64,000 bases of DNA, from the NCBI GenBank assembly GCA_947471745.1, contig CANJKZ010000395.1:1241001-1305000 (forward strand), given 5' to 3'. Positions 22,201-33,109 of the stretch are shown piece after piece. Both the position numbers and the translations under genes were made by a program. How positions within the stretch are numbered: position 1 is the first letter of the stretch; each line of letters starts with the position of its first letter. A model generated the notes under the pieces. The model saw nothing but the letters and a program-made list of their open reading frames with translations, did not search any database and was not told the DNA's origin. Source of the DNA: Closterium sp. Naga37s-1. Taxonomy: Eukaryota > Streptophyta > Zygnematophyceae > Desmidiales > Closteriaceae.

Positions 22201-24478
22201 ACGGACACCTCGACGGCGACACTCCCTCTACTCGCCGAGGTCGGTGAGCCTGCTGCTGAGGACGTCGAGGATGTCCCCTTTCCCTCCCCCTCCCCTGCCC
22301 CTCGTGCCCCTCCCCTTGTGGCCGACCTGCGTGGGCTAACTCTGGTGTCGGCCTCCGGCGATGAGGGGAGCAATGGGGTGTCGCTGGTGGCGCTGACCAC
22401 GAGCATCGCCAGCGGCCGACGTGACGCCAAGCACGTCGGCGTGGGAGTCAAGTCGACGCCGACAAGGGAGCATCGGGTAGAGGAGGTGCAGCCGACCCTG
22501 ATGAAGCTGGCGAAGGAGACACCAGCAGGGCAGCAGCCGACAGGGGAGCAGGCAGAAGCGACGCCGACCACAGAGAAGTCGGCAACCGGGCAGTCGGCAG
22601 GGGAGCCGACCGCAGGGGAGAAGTCGGCTGGGACGCCGACTGAGGTGCAGCAGGACGTTGAGGGCAGTGACGCCTGTGATGATGGAGGGGACGCCGAGGA
22701 GGCTCAGCCTGGACCACGGCGTACAGGCTGACTTCGGAGGCCGCCCGACTTCTATGTACCGCCTGCCTTCACCATGGCGTACGACAAGGTTGACGACGAC
22801 TTGCTGTACGACGACGCCGAGGAGGATGAGGAACTGCCGGAGCTTGACCCCGACATGCACGCCGACCCCGAGCACCGCTGGGATATCTCCACAATGATGG
22901 TGAAGAAGGCGTTGGCAAGCTAGAAGGGCGAGGCGGTGAAGGCCGCCATGGAGGAGGAGATCCGCAGCCTCATCAGCATGGAAACTTGGGAGCTGGTCGA
23001 ACGCCCACCTGGGGTGAACATCATGAAGAACCGGTGGGTGCTGACGACGAAGTACCGCATCGACGACACCGTCGAGCGCGAGAAGGCGAGGCTGGTCGTG
23101 AAGGGCTACACACAGGTGTATGGCGCCGACTACGACGAGAGCCGGTGAGCAGCTATGTCACGCTGAGGATCTTCCTCAGCATCGTCGCCGTGCTCAACCT
23201 CAACATGATGCAGCTCGACATGAAGAACGCCTTCCTGCAGAGCAAGCTCGACCGGGTGCTCTACATGTACCAGCCGGACCACTTCAGCGACGGGACCGGC
23301 CGGGTGTATAAGCTGCTTAAGAGCCTGTACGGGCTGAAGCAGTCGCCGCTGCTGTGGTACAAGGCGCTTAACGATGTTCTGGTCGGCGCCAGGTGGAAGA
23401 AGAGCCAGGTCGACGAGGCTCTGTACTTCAAGGTCGGTGACGAAAAGGAAGCCTGCTGGGTGCTGGTCTACGTCGACGACCTGCTCGCCGCCAGCAGTAG
23501 TGCCGAGTTGCTGAAGGAGTTGAAGGAGCTGCTGGAGGCCGCCTTCGAGCTGCGGGAGATCTCGCCGGTGCAGAAGTACCTCGGGGTGGAGATCGTGCGC
23601 GACAGGTCGGCGAGGAAGCTGTGGCTCCACAAGCAGGGCTATGCAGACAAGCTGCGTAGGCGTTTTCTCGACGAGGAGCAGACCGGGCGCACCCCGAAGA
23701 CGCCGGTTTCGGTTGACGCCTATGCCGAGCTCACCTTCGACGACGAAGAGGCACAGGAGCGCCAGGAGGAGGAGTATCGGCAGAAGGTCGGCTCGCTGCA
23801 GTTTGCGGCGACAACGATGACTCTGGACATCACCTTTGCCTGCAGCAAGCTGGGGAGCGGCCTCATGGTGAGGAGCGACCAGCACTGGCGTGAGGTCGAC
23901 CGCTGCCTCGCCTACCTCGCCAACACCCGCGACACCGCCCTGGAATTCGGTGGTGGACTTGAGTTGCTGAAGCTGGTCGGCTACGTGGACACCGACGACG
24001 CCGGCGACAAGCAGAACCGGACGAGCACGGGCGGCTACATGTTCGTCTACGGAGGGGCCGTATTCTCCTGGTCGAACCAGCGCATCAAGTGCGCGACGCT
24101 GTCGTCGACCGAGTCGGAGTACGTGGCGGCCACCGAAGGCGGCAAGGAGGGACGCCGCCTTCGCTTCCTCCTTGCATAGTTCCAGCAGCTGGATGCCGGG
24201 AAGCCGACCGTCCTTCGGGTGGACAACAAGTCGGCCATCACGGTCGCCGAGGGCATGGGGTTGACGGGCAAACTCAAGCACATGGAGCCGCGACAGGCCT
24301 GGCTGCAGCACATGGTGAAGCGCGGGAAGTTTTCGTTGAAGTACATCCCGACTGCTGAGCAGCAGCCGACTTCCTGACGAATGCGCTACACTATCCGGCC
24401 TTCAACCGGTGCTCCGTCGCAATCGGCCAGGTGCGCTTGGCTGACGTGGGCGACGGCGACGACGACGTGCAGCAGTAG
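19293..24478 (+). pseudogene. Element D gag-pol polyprotein
   Basis: ATG 19293 opens a 713-codon frame: gag (about residues 150-380), CCHC knuckle CWLCGDPDHLSFEC from residue 406, and protease VLLDSGCSHHLMG with Asp517. A frameshift near 21140 moves to the integrase (VVHLDLCGPF, LRSDQRGEFL, QNGMAERE). RT motifs include WVLTTKYRID, MDVKNAFL-like MKNAFLQSKL and LVYVDDLLAA (about 23470). RNase H contains GYVDTDDAGDKQNR, SSTESEYVAA and VDNKSAI. In-frame TAGs stand at 21598, 21745, 22921 and 24177, all where CAG (Gln) fits. There is a TGA at 22729 and a short deletion near 23143. A two-base loss near 24368 separates the final FLTNALHYPAF segment, whose stop is at 24476. Confidence 0.9.
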
Positions 24479-24606
24479 GTGCCATGCCCTCTTGCATGGC
24501 TGGTGCGGAGACCGGCGTGCTGTGTGTGGGGTGCACGCCGACGAGCTATTCTCCGAGGAGTACTGCCGTATGGGCTGCGGGCCCAAGCGTGAACACGGCA
24601 GGGGAG

Positions 24607-25597
24607 TGTCAACGGGAGTTGTGTTAGGCCCCGTCCTCGCTTGGGCGGAGCCGACTTGGTGGTCGGGTGTGAGGAGTGCAGCCGACCTGCAACAGTGGGT
24701 GAGCTGGTCGACGGGTCTGGTCGACCTGCACGGGGGCCACTGCAAGGGCGCCGACTTTGGGAGGGCGCCAACTTCGGCTGGTCGACTTGGGAGGTCGACC
24801 AGTAGAGGGTGTCGACTTGGGTGACGTTGACCAGGGGAAGCCGACTTTGTGTGGTCGGCTGACAAGTGTGCTGGTCGACCTGGAGTTGGTCGACCAGGTG
24901 GGTTGTCGACCTGGAGCTGGTCGACCAAGGGTGTGGTCGACCTGGTGTGGTCAACTGAAGGTGATTGTCGACTTGGGAGGTCGACGGACACAGGAGGAGC
25001 AGCTGGTCGACGTGGTTGCCCGGTCGACCAGGTTACCTGGGTGACGAGGTTCTGCGGAGGAGTGCGACGGTCGCCTAGGTGGTAGTGGCGAGACCGACCT
25101 CGGTGGTGGTATCCCAAGGTCGACGTGGCTGGTGGGCGCAGTCGCTGGCGTGGAGTCGAGCTGGGCGTCTGCGCTGTGCACGTGACAAGGAGAGGTGCAC
25201 CAACCAGCTGCATGCACATGCGAAGCAGGTGCACCGTTGCTGCGGATGCAACGCTGTGCAGCTGACCTGCTGCCGCGGCTGCACACCGTGGACTTGCAAC
25301 GTTGGCAAGCCACGACTTTGCTCTGCTGGAGCGCGGTTGACCAAGTCGTGCTGGCACGCGGTCGACCGTGCTGCGCTGGAAGTCGACCAGCAACTTTGCT
25401 AGGTCTCATGTAGTCTTGGATGCCAATGTTGTTGCTATCAATGTTGTGAAATTTTGCTAGTGAAACTCTTGCCAACTTCCCCCGTGAATGCGCAAGTAGA
25501 GAGAGCACGCGTTAACGACTAAGGAACTAACGCAGATATCCCTCCTATCCCGTGCCTAGCCCGTAGTCTAGCTCCCGTTGATAGAGTTATATCCGCA
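24607..25597 (+). repeat. Element D 3' LTR
   Basis: 991 bases, closely similar to the 5' LTR but keeping the 188-base GTCGAC-bearing segment (24967-25154) deleted from the 5' copy. Followed directly by AAGTT and then by the resumed linker of copia C. Confidence 0.9.
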
Positions 25598-25603
25598 AAG
25601 TTC

Positions 25604-25801
25604 CTGCGCAGCCTGGGGGTGTTCCTACGAGAGTTGCTGGAGGTCCTGGTTCTAGGGGTGCTGGAGCCGGAGATACGAGCACTGCGATGCCTACACCACG
25701 CACTGTATGTTTCCTGACCCGGGTGAAGCGTCTAGACCGGTTGGAGAGGGAGGAGCGGGAGCGGTTTGAGAGGGCACGATAGCAGCAGCAGCAGCAGCAG
25801 T

Positions 25802-25832
<31 letters not shown>

Positions 25833-28323
25833 GCAGCTGGAGCAGTCTCAGTCGCAGCGTCAGGAGAGGGTAGAGGAGGAGCCACAGCCGCAGCAGGAGA
25901 GAGTGGAGGAGGAATCACACCCGCAGCAGGAGAGGGCAGAGGAGGATTCATGACTGTAGCAGCAGGTGCAGTTGCAGCCACAGCAGGAGAGAGTAAAGGA
26001 GGAGTCACGACTGCAGCTGCAGGTGCAGTTGCAGCCACAGCAGGAGAGAGTAGAGGAGGAGTCACAGCCGCAGCAGGAGAGGGTAGAGCTGGAGTCCAGG
26101 CCGCAACAGCAAGTTCAGCTGCAGCCACAGCAGGAGAGGGCAGAGGAGGAGCCACAGGAGCAACAGTGGGGGCAAGTGCCGCAGCAGCAGCCGCTAGAGG
26201 AGGCGGAGGAACAGCGACTGAGAGACTTGCCCGACTCAGCACCTGCACGCTTTGTTCGTGGTCCCCTCCCGTCCCCCTCCGTTCCCCCTGACCAGTCCTT
26301 TTCCTTGTCTCCGTGGTCTCGTCGTTCTCCTCTTAGTCGAGCTGTGTCCCCAGAGCCTTGTCGGCCCCGTTACCGTGCCGACGGCCCGTTTCACCTTGTT
26401 CGCGTCTCTCGTGTTCCACTTTCTCTGGTCCTTCCACAGCCTCCTGAGTCGTCCCTCACTGTGTTTCACGACTCGTTGTCCGACTACATCCGTGCCTCTC
26501 GCCCTGTCGTCTCCCGTGTTCTGTCCGCGTTAGTCACTCCCCCAACTGCCCCTCCACTGACCGTCTCGGCCCTGGTCACTACTGTAAGTGCCTTTTCCTA
26601 CAGTCTTGACTACGCCGCTCACCTGGTGAGTGTTACTGCTCGTTCTCCGTCCTCTGGGGGGGCTCCTGTCTTTCCCTTGGAGGTCCTGGAGGACAGGCAG
26701 TTCGAGCTTGGTTTCCTGGCGGCCGCTGTTCCCCATCTCTGCGCCATGCTGCTTTCCCCTGAGGGGGATCCAGACGCCCTTGACATCCCGATCCCGTACC
26801 CTCACGCCGAGGCGATCTTGGGACCCTGGGCTTCGTACTGGATAGCAGCTGAGGAGGCAGAGATGGCATCTTATAGGTCCACAAGCACCTATGTCGACAC
26901 CGTCCCACCACTTGGGGCGAACGTCGTCAGTGGCATGTGGCTCTACAAGGTGAAGCGGTCGCCTGGATCACCACCGGTGTTCAAGGCGCACTATATGGTG
27001 AGAGGCTTCAGTCACCGCGAGGCAGTAGACTTCTTCCATAATTTCGCTCCCACCCCGCAGATGACCACTCTTCGGGTGTTGCTGCATATCGCGGCTCAGC
27101 GCGACTACGAGTTGCACTCCTTGGACTTCTCCACCGTGTTCCTTCAAGGGAGCCTGCACGAGCAGATCTAGCTGCGTCGTCCGCCTGGCTTCACTGGCAC
27201 TTTCCCTCCTGGGACCCAGTGGCAGCTGCGTCGATCGGTCTACGGCCTGCGCCAGGCTCCCCGCGAGTGGCACGATACGCTGCGTACGACTCTTGCAGCG
27301 CTTGATTTCTTTCCGTCGTCTGCCGACCTGTCGCTGTTCGTCCGCCGTAGCTCGACCCCGTTCTTTGTTCTGGTCTACGTTGACAACCTGGTCTTTGCCA
27401 CTCTCGACCGATGCGCACTGGCCTCCGTGAAGGAGGAACTGCAGAGGAGACACACTTGCACTAACCTTGGTGAGCTGCGGCGCTACCTTGGCCTACATAT
27501 TACTAGGGACATGGCAGCTCACACCATTATGCTGACGCAGTCGCATATGGTCGAGCAGATCCTCACGCGGTTTCGCTTCCCGTTCTCCAAGGTACAGCCC
27601 ACCCCTGTTGCTGTGGATCATGGGCTCACGGCTCCACCTTTGGACGAGCCATTTGAGTCTAGCGGTCCATATCCTGAGTTGGTGGGTTGTCTCATGAACC
27701 TGATGACCTGTACTCTTAGCGTCCTTGCGCGCTTTGTTGCGCCTGGGAGACACCGACCTTCCCACTGGTACGCTGCTAAGAGGGTGGCGAAGTATGTGGC
27801 GAGTACATCAGGCATGGGACTTGTCCTTGGAGGGAAGCACATAGGTTTCTCGGAATCGTCGTGGGACGTCGACGCTGAGTCGCTGCGGTCTATACAGGGT
27901 TACTGCTTCAGCCTTGGGACCGGAACTGTTTCGTGGAGGTCTACTCGGGCGTCGTCCGTCTCCAATTCCAGCTGTGAGGCAAAGGTGTACGCTGCGGCCA
28001 TGGCCGCCCAAGAGCTTCGCTGGCTATCTTTCCTCCTCACCGACCTTGGTGAGCGGCCTCGCTCTCCCCCAGTCTTGTTCGCTGACAACAGGTCTGCTAT
28101 CCTTTTGTGCGAGGAGCCCAGACTGGTTGGGAGGGCGAAGCACATCCAGTTTCGTTACTTCCTTCTGCGCGAGTTGCAGAAGCGTGGTCAGACACTCGTG
28201 AGACGTGTGGTCTGTGAGGCCAACACAGCAGACATCTTCACCAAGGCGTTGCTGGCCTGTGACCACCAGCGTTTCTGCACCCAGCTAGGCCTTGTGTCTA
28301 CGGGCCCTCACTTTCTTGCGTAG
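25604..28323 (+). pseudogene. Copia C linker, RT and RNase H
   Basis: A Gln/Glu/Arg-rich linker of QPQQERVEEES units (25790-26200) leads into RT: SGMWLYKVKRSPGSPP, RGFSHREAVDFFHNF, LDFSTVFLQGSLHEQI. A TAG at 27169-27171 replaces the Trp of QIWLRR. The catalytic box reads LVYVDNLVFAT near 27380, with Asn in place of the second Asp, which should abolish polymerase activity. RNase H runs 27820-28320 (SSCEAKVYAAAMAAQELRW, FADNRSAILLCEE), ending at 28321-28323. Confidence 0.87.
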
Positions 28324-28383
28324 ATATGCTTTGTTTTGTACTCTTGCATCTCACTATCTTTGCTATATCTATGCTTTTGGACT

Positions 28384-28564
28384 GGCCTTGGGGCCCCTTG
28401 CTTACGTAGAGATGCCTGCCTTGCATGTGGACTGGCCTTGTGGCCCCTTGCTTCTTGTCGGGCTGTGTGGTGATATTTAGATCCACCCCGAGAGTTGCTT
28501 TGTTTCTTGCTGACTGGTCCTGTGACCCTTGATCTCGAATAGTGTGGTGACTTCGTGATCCACC
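28384..28564 (+). promoter_or_regulatory. Copia C 3'-UTR hairpin cluster
   Basis: GGCC-ttgg-GGCC (28384-28395), GGCC-ttgt-GGCC (28434-28445), GGTGATATTTAGATCCACC (28469-28487), GGTC-ctgt-GACC (28516-28527) and GGTGACTTCGTGATCCACC (28546-28564). These are the sense-strand versions of the stems seen in A, B and M. Confidence 0.5.
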
Positions 28565-28617
28565 CTGAGACTTATGTTGCTTTCCACAGGACTGCCGTCA
28601 CCTAGACTATGGGGGTG

Positions 28618-28767
28618 TGTCAAACTATATTTGTTATAGTTTGTTAGTCTAGTCTAGGTGTTACAGTGAGTTATGCAGTAGAGGGTGCAACCCCCTTTAG
28701 GGTTTGCTATATGTTTCCTTGTACTGCTTCGTTCTAGTCCATTCATCATCCCGTTCTCTCGTTGACA
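28618..28767 (+). repeat. Copia C 3' LTR
   Basis: 150 bases, TGTCAAACTATATTTG...CTCGTTGACA, directly after CTATGGGGGTG. Contains agggtttgctatatgtttcc, shared with the LTR of element N. Confidence 0.85.
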
Positions 28768-29080
28768 GAAATGTGTGACGAAGGGCGAAATGTGCGACCA
28801 TGGAATCCCAACCCCGAGCCACACATTGGGATATGTGTAGCCTGGGGCTAGGCTAGGTAAGGTCACGCACTCTCATCCATTCGATGCTTGTTGTTTGTTA
28901 TTCTCTCGTATCAGTGGAAGTTGGCTCTCTAGCTCTTAGCACACAGTGGCACGCCACCCGGAGGGAACCAGTGGGGTGACGGAGTAATCCCGTTCAAGGT
29001 GAGTGATTGAGGAAGAGCATCACAGAGGAGAGAAGAGTGAAGGAGACAGCAAGAAGAAGTGCAGGTGCTGGAAGGAGTGG
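28768..29080 (+). repeat. Diverged LTR-like repeat of the element F family
   Basis: The reverse complement of about 28768-28990 aligns with 36660-36870 and 42757-42970, the LTRs of element F. Shared blocks include ggctcggggttggg, gtgaccttac and ggttccctcc. It is clearly more diverged than the two F LTRs are from each other. Copia C lies against this older copy. Confidence 0.65.
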
Positions 29081-29094
29081 TCTTCTCCGACACA

Positions 29095-29394
29095 CCCCGC
29101 AATCTAGCGCGTCCCGTCACCCCACAGCCCAGAGCGCGTCACGCCCTGTCACCCCGCCGCCCATCGCTAGCCCGTAGCCCGTCGCGCGTTACGCCTCGTC
29201 CCGCCTGTCACCCCGCTCGCTAGTATGCCCCGCGGCCCCGAGCTATAAGGCCCTGCGACCCCCGGCTAGATGGTCCCGTGACCCCCCCCTCTAGCTAGAA
29301 GGCCCCGCGCCCCCCGGCTAGTTGGCCACACGGCTTCCCGTACCCGCTACCCGTACCCACTACCCGTACCCGTACCCATACACCTCCACTCTCG
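29095..29394 (+). repeat. GC-rich leader remnant of copia I
   Basis: Repeats such as cccgtcaccccgccgccc and tacccgtacccactacccg, similar in style to the leader of H at 33110-33400. No primer site or LTR precedes them. They run straight into a copia linker near 29395, so gag, protease and integrase have been deleted. Confidence 0.5.
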
Positions 29395-31926
29395 TGTTCC
29401 ACCTCCTTTGGTCCTTCCCCAGCCTCCTGAGTCGACCCTTACTGTGTCTCCCGACCCGTTGTCCGACTACCTCCGTGCCTCCCGTCCTGTTGTCTCCCGT
29501 GTTTTCCCGCGTTGGTCACTCACTCGACTGCCCCCCCGATGTCCGTCTTGAATCTTGTTACCACTGTCTGCTTGCCCCTGAGGGGGATCCATACGCCCTT
29601 GACATCCTGATCCCTCGCACTCACGCCGAGGCGGTCTCGGGACCTTACGCTTCGTACTGGATAGCAACTGAGGAGGCAGAGATGGCATCTTATAGGTCCA
29701 TAGGCACCTACGACGGCGAACGTCGTCAGTGACATGTGGCTCTACAAGGTGAAGCAGCTGTCTGGAGCACCACCGGTGTTCAAGGCGCGCTACGTGGCGA
29801 GAGGCTTCAGTCTGTGAGAGGGGGTTGACTTCTTCCATACCTTTGCTCCCACCTCGAAGACGACCACTCTTTGGTTGTTGCTGCATATTGCAGCGCCGCG
29901 CGAATCGAGTTGCACTCCCTGGACTTCTCCACAGAGTTCCTTCAGGGGGGCCTACACGAGCAGATCTGGTTGTGTCGTCCGTCTGGGTTGGCTCTTTCCC
30001 TGCTGGGATCCAGTGGCAGCTGTGTCGACCAATCTACGGCCTACGACAGGCTATTCGCGAGTGGCACTACACATCCTGCACGACTCTTGCAGCGCTTGAC
30101 CTATTTCCGTCGTCTGTCGACCAGACAATGTTTGTCCATCGTGGCTCGACCCCGGTTTACGTTGACGATCTGGTCTTCGCCACTCCCGACCGTCACGCAC
30201 TGACCTCCGTGATAGAGAAACTCCAGAGAAGACACACTTGCACTGACCTTGGTGAGCTGCAACGCTACCTCGGCCTGCAGATCACCAGGGACAGGGCAAC
30301 TTGGACCATTACGCTGACGCAGTTGCATATGGTCGAGCAGATCCTCACGCGGTTTCGCTTCCTGGTCTCCAAGGTATAGCTCACCCCTCTTGCTGTGGAT
30401 CATTGGCTCACGGCTCCACCTTCGGACGAGCCATTTGAGTCCAGTGGTCCATATCCTGAATTGGTGGGTTGTCTCGTATACCTGATGACATGTACTCGCC
30501 CAGAGTTGGCTTTCCCTCTCGGCGTCCTTGCGCGCTATGTTGCGTTGGGGAGATACCGACCTTCCCACTGGTTGGCTCCTAAGTATGTGGCGAGCACATC
30601 AGGCAAGGGACTTGTCCTTGGAGGGAAGCAGCCAGATACACTCACAGGTTACTCAGACTCGTCGTGGGTCGACGACGCTCATACACTACAGTCTACAAAG
30701 GGGTTCTCCTTCAGACTCGAGACAGGTGGTGTTTCGTGGAGGTCTACTCTGGCATCGTCCGTCTCTAGTTCCAGCTGTGAGGCAGAGGTGTACGTTGCGG
30801 CCATGGCCGCCTAGGAGCTTCGCTGGCTATCTTTCCTCCTCACCGACCTTGGTGAGCGGCCTCGCTCTCCCCCAGTCTTGTTCGCTGACAACAGGTCTGC
30901 TGTCCGGTTGTGCGAAGAGCCTTGACTGGTTGGGAAGGCGAAGCACAACCAGCTTCATTACTTCCTTCTGCACGAGTTGCAGCAGCGTGGCCAGTGTTGG
31001 TGCAACCCTACGGTTTGCATTCGGCTTGTTGTCCGTGTGCGTGCATGCGTGTGTGCATGGAATGGTATGAGGGCATGAAATAATATATATTTCATGTTTA
31101 CAATAGTGTGTGTATGATGAAGCATGATTTTGAATGTGTGCGTCGAGTCAATAGCGAGTTATCGCTAGTCGCGTGTCACGTCGTCGTTTGCGTGTCGTGT
31201 GCGGTTTTCTATTTTGTCATGTGTGGAACGTTCGGCGTGTCGCAGGTGTGCGCAGCAGACTTCCAAGAACTCAAGGAAGAATTTACCTTGAAGAACCAGA
31301 GCCTTGGTTTCAAGATTCAAGTTATTTCGAAGCTCTCCAAAAGGGTAAACTTTAAGATAGTGAGAATAGTTGCATTACTTTGTGTAGTGTAACATTTCTC
31401 TTGGTGTAGGCCCTTGTGGAGGGTAGTTTCGAGACCCTTCGTGGTTGGGGACAGTGTGGCACTGTTCCACATCACTGTACCTCGGCTCTTGGGGTTTGTA
31501 GGAGCTGGGAGTCATTCCCAACTCGTAACTCTTCCTATCTTGTGTTCTAAGACTATAGTGGCTGCCATAGTACCGTTCGTTCAAACCAACGCTGTGTCGT
31601 CAATTCTTTATCAAATCGTGCAATCTAAATTGCTTATTGTAGGCGACGTCAAGACGCTCCAGATCCAATTTGAATCAAGTCATTTGCAGCTGTGAGCAGA
31701 ACGCTATCAACGTTTGAAGCCGCTGTGCAGAAATCCGTCTGTGCACTCTATCTTTCGTTTTAGGCACATTCAAGGCTATTGTGACTATAACAGCCAGGCT
31801 CGTGTCGTCCGTGTGGTCTCTGAGGCCAACACTGCATATATCGTTTCCAAGGCGTTGCCGCCTTGTGACCACCAGCGATTCTGCACCGAGCTAGGCCTTG
31901 TGTCTACAGGCCCTCACTTGCTTGTG
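29395..31926 (+). pseudogene. Copia I RT and RNase H, interrupted
   Basis: RT pieces: EEAEMASYRSIGTYD (about 29670), then VYVDDLVFATPDRHAL (about 30155) and HTCTDLGELQRYLGLQITRD, with frameshifts between. TAG codons at 30377 and 30812 both stand at Gln positions (KVQLTP and MAAQEL in related copies). RNase H is visible as GYSDSSWVDDAH and SSSCEAEVYVAAMAA. It stops at the solo LTR and resumes at 31793 as QARVVRVVSEANTAYIVSKALPPCDHQRF to a stop near 31926. Not functional. Confidence 0.8.
30995..31792 (+). mobile_element. Solo LTR (798 bases) with GCCAG target duplication
   Basis: Starts TGTTGGTGCAACCC and ends GACTATAACA. It is flanked by GCCAG at 30990-30994 and 31793-31797; removing one copy restores the RNase H sequence gtggccaggctcgtg found in related elements. 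No internal region remains, so it is the product of LTR-LTR recombination. The TGTTG start and length differ from the short-LTR copia family. Orientation is not determined. Confidence 0.88.
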
Positions 31927-32257
31927 TAGAGATGCTTTGTCTTATACTCTTGCATATCAGACGGTGTGGTGATCATGAGATCCACCCTGAGATTTGTTTT
32001 GTTCTTGTGGACAGGACTTGTGACCATTGCTTGTTCTTATTGACTAGTCTTATGACCCCTTGCTCTTAGACTGTGTGGTGACTTCGTGATCCACGTTGAG
32101 ATATGTGTCTTGCTTTCCACAGGACTATTGTCACCTAGACTATGGAGATGTGTCACGATGAAGTACTGGGTGAGGTGGTTAAGCGAAGGGTGACACTCGA
32201 GCTAGGCAGCGGAGCAGGCAGCACGATAGCTAGCGTCGAGTGAGCGCAAGTGTGTGG

Positions 32258-32898
32258 CTAGGTCAGCAGTAAAGGAAAATGCAAGAAGGTCCGGGAAGAG
32301 AAAGGGCAATAGCAGGCAACCCAGGGTAGCAGAGGAAGGAGTGGAATAGCAAGAAACGATAAGGTCAAAGCACGAGAGGAGGCGATTAAGAGCGAAGCGA
32401 GCAGCAGCGTCGCGTGACTACCACCCGAGTACGCCGTGCGCTGTGCAGCAAAGGTCTCCTGTTCCATTGCAGTGGCCTCAGTAGGAAGAGGGGAGAGACG
32501 CGGGGGGGCAGGCTGCTCACCCGAAGTGTGAGCGTATAGGGTGTCACCGTCGTGGTGTTGGCTTTGGAGGTGAAGCGTGGCGTGCAACAGCCACGTGTCA
32601 AACTCAATCGGGCGCCCTTCGACATCGAAGCGTAACACTCCGTCAGGCGCCGTGATTGGCGATGAATGGCGGTAGCGGAGGAAAGGGCTAGATACTAGCG
32701 TGAATTGGTGGTTGGCGGCTGTCGAGCGTGCGAATGGCAGTAGGAACGGCAGTTGACAGTAGGCGCTGTGTGACAGTATGAAACATCGGAATGATTTTAC
32801 TAGCAAGATTTCAGAAACATATACCAACCCTAGAAGGGTTGTACTCCCTATTATCTACCTCACTACAGCCTAGATATACACAAACATCTAGTTTGACA
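32258..32898 (-). mobile_element. Copia J: LTR and gag start, minus strand
   Basis: Minus strand: polypurine stretch CCTATGGGGGTG (32910-32899), an LTR of about 128 bases (32898-32771, TGTCAAACTAGATG to CTGTCA), then a gag N-terminus in which GVLRFDVEGRPIEFDTWLLHA is legible (about 32645-32580). One LTR thus has 3'-internal sequence on one side and 5'-internal sequence on the other. No primer site follows the LTR. The gag frame decays after about 110 codons. Confidence 0.6.
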
Positions 32899-32937
32899 CA
32901 CCCCCATAGGCTAAGTAAGGGACAACAAACATAGATG

Positions 32938-33082
32938 TGTCAAACTATAATTGTTATAGTTTGTATTGTTTAGTCTAGGTGATGTACAACTTTGTTAGTG
33001 CTAGGATTAGGTTTGCTATTTTTATCCTTCTACTTGCTCATTCTATTCATTCAGCAGTTGTTACTTTGACATGGTATAGAGC
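32938..33082 (+). repeat. Element H 5' LTR and primer site
   Basis: 134-base LTR (32938-33071), TGTCAAACTATAATTG...CTTTGACA, followed by TGGTATAGAGC (33072-33082) and GGGCCCACC (33096-33104). It sits in the 3' UTR remnant next to J. No coding region of H survives: the leader runs into copia G. Confidence 0.85.
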
Positions 33083-33109
33083 GATAAGATCCTATGGGCC
33101 CACCGCCCC

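Larger units (their letters stand above)
18381..25597 (+). mobile_element. Element D: complete Ty1/copia of a second lineage
   Basis: LTRs 18381-19185 (805 bases) and 24607-25597 (991 bases) start TGTCAACGGG and end ATCCGCA or CTCCGCA. The target duplication AAGTT lies at 18376-18380 and 25598-25602, inside copia C. A primer-site position directly follows the 5' LTR (19186, TGGTGCGGTGAGCG), and a purine tract GGCAGGGGAG (24597-24606) precedes the 3' LTR. Gag-pol (19293-24478) has copia order but differs from the neighbouring short-LTR family in sequence and LTR length. Premature stops make this copy non-autonomous. Confidence 0.92.
16589..28767 (+). mobile_element. Copia C: plus-strand Ty1/copia split by element D
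   Basis: Body in two parts, 16589-18380 and 25603-28767, rejoined across D by the target duplication AAGTT. The 5' LTR and gag are missing; sequence begins just before the protease. The 3' end is complete: RNase H stop at 28321-28323, 3' UTR with hairpins, CTATGGGGGTG tract (about 28607-28617) and 3' LTR 28618-28767 (150 bases). Confidence 0.85.
29395..32151 (+). mobile_element. Copia I: plus-strand fragment with RT and RNase H
   Basis: Begins in the leader and linker region, continues through RT and RNase H, and ends in a 3' UTR with the family pattern (ggactattgtcacctagactatgg, 32123-32145). The expected LTR is lost: only TGTCA follows at 32152. RNase H is split by a solo LTR at 30995-31792. 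Confidence 0.75.

Noticed and set aside
21598..24179. Reassigned genetic code (UAG as Gln) in element D
   Set aside because: Other elements have TAG at Trp codons and TGA at Arg codons, all C-to-T or G-to-A changes; methylation-driven decay explains both classes.
31108..31392. 94-codon frame inside the solo LTR
   Set aside because: No domain, and it lies within an LTR defined by target duplications; probably chance.
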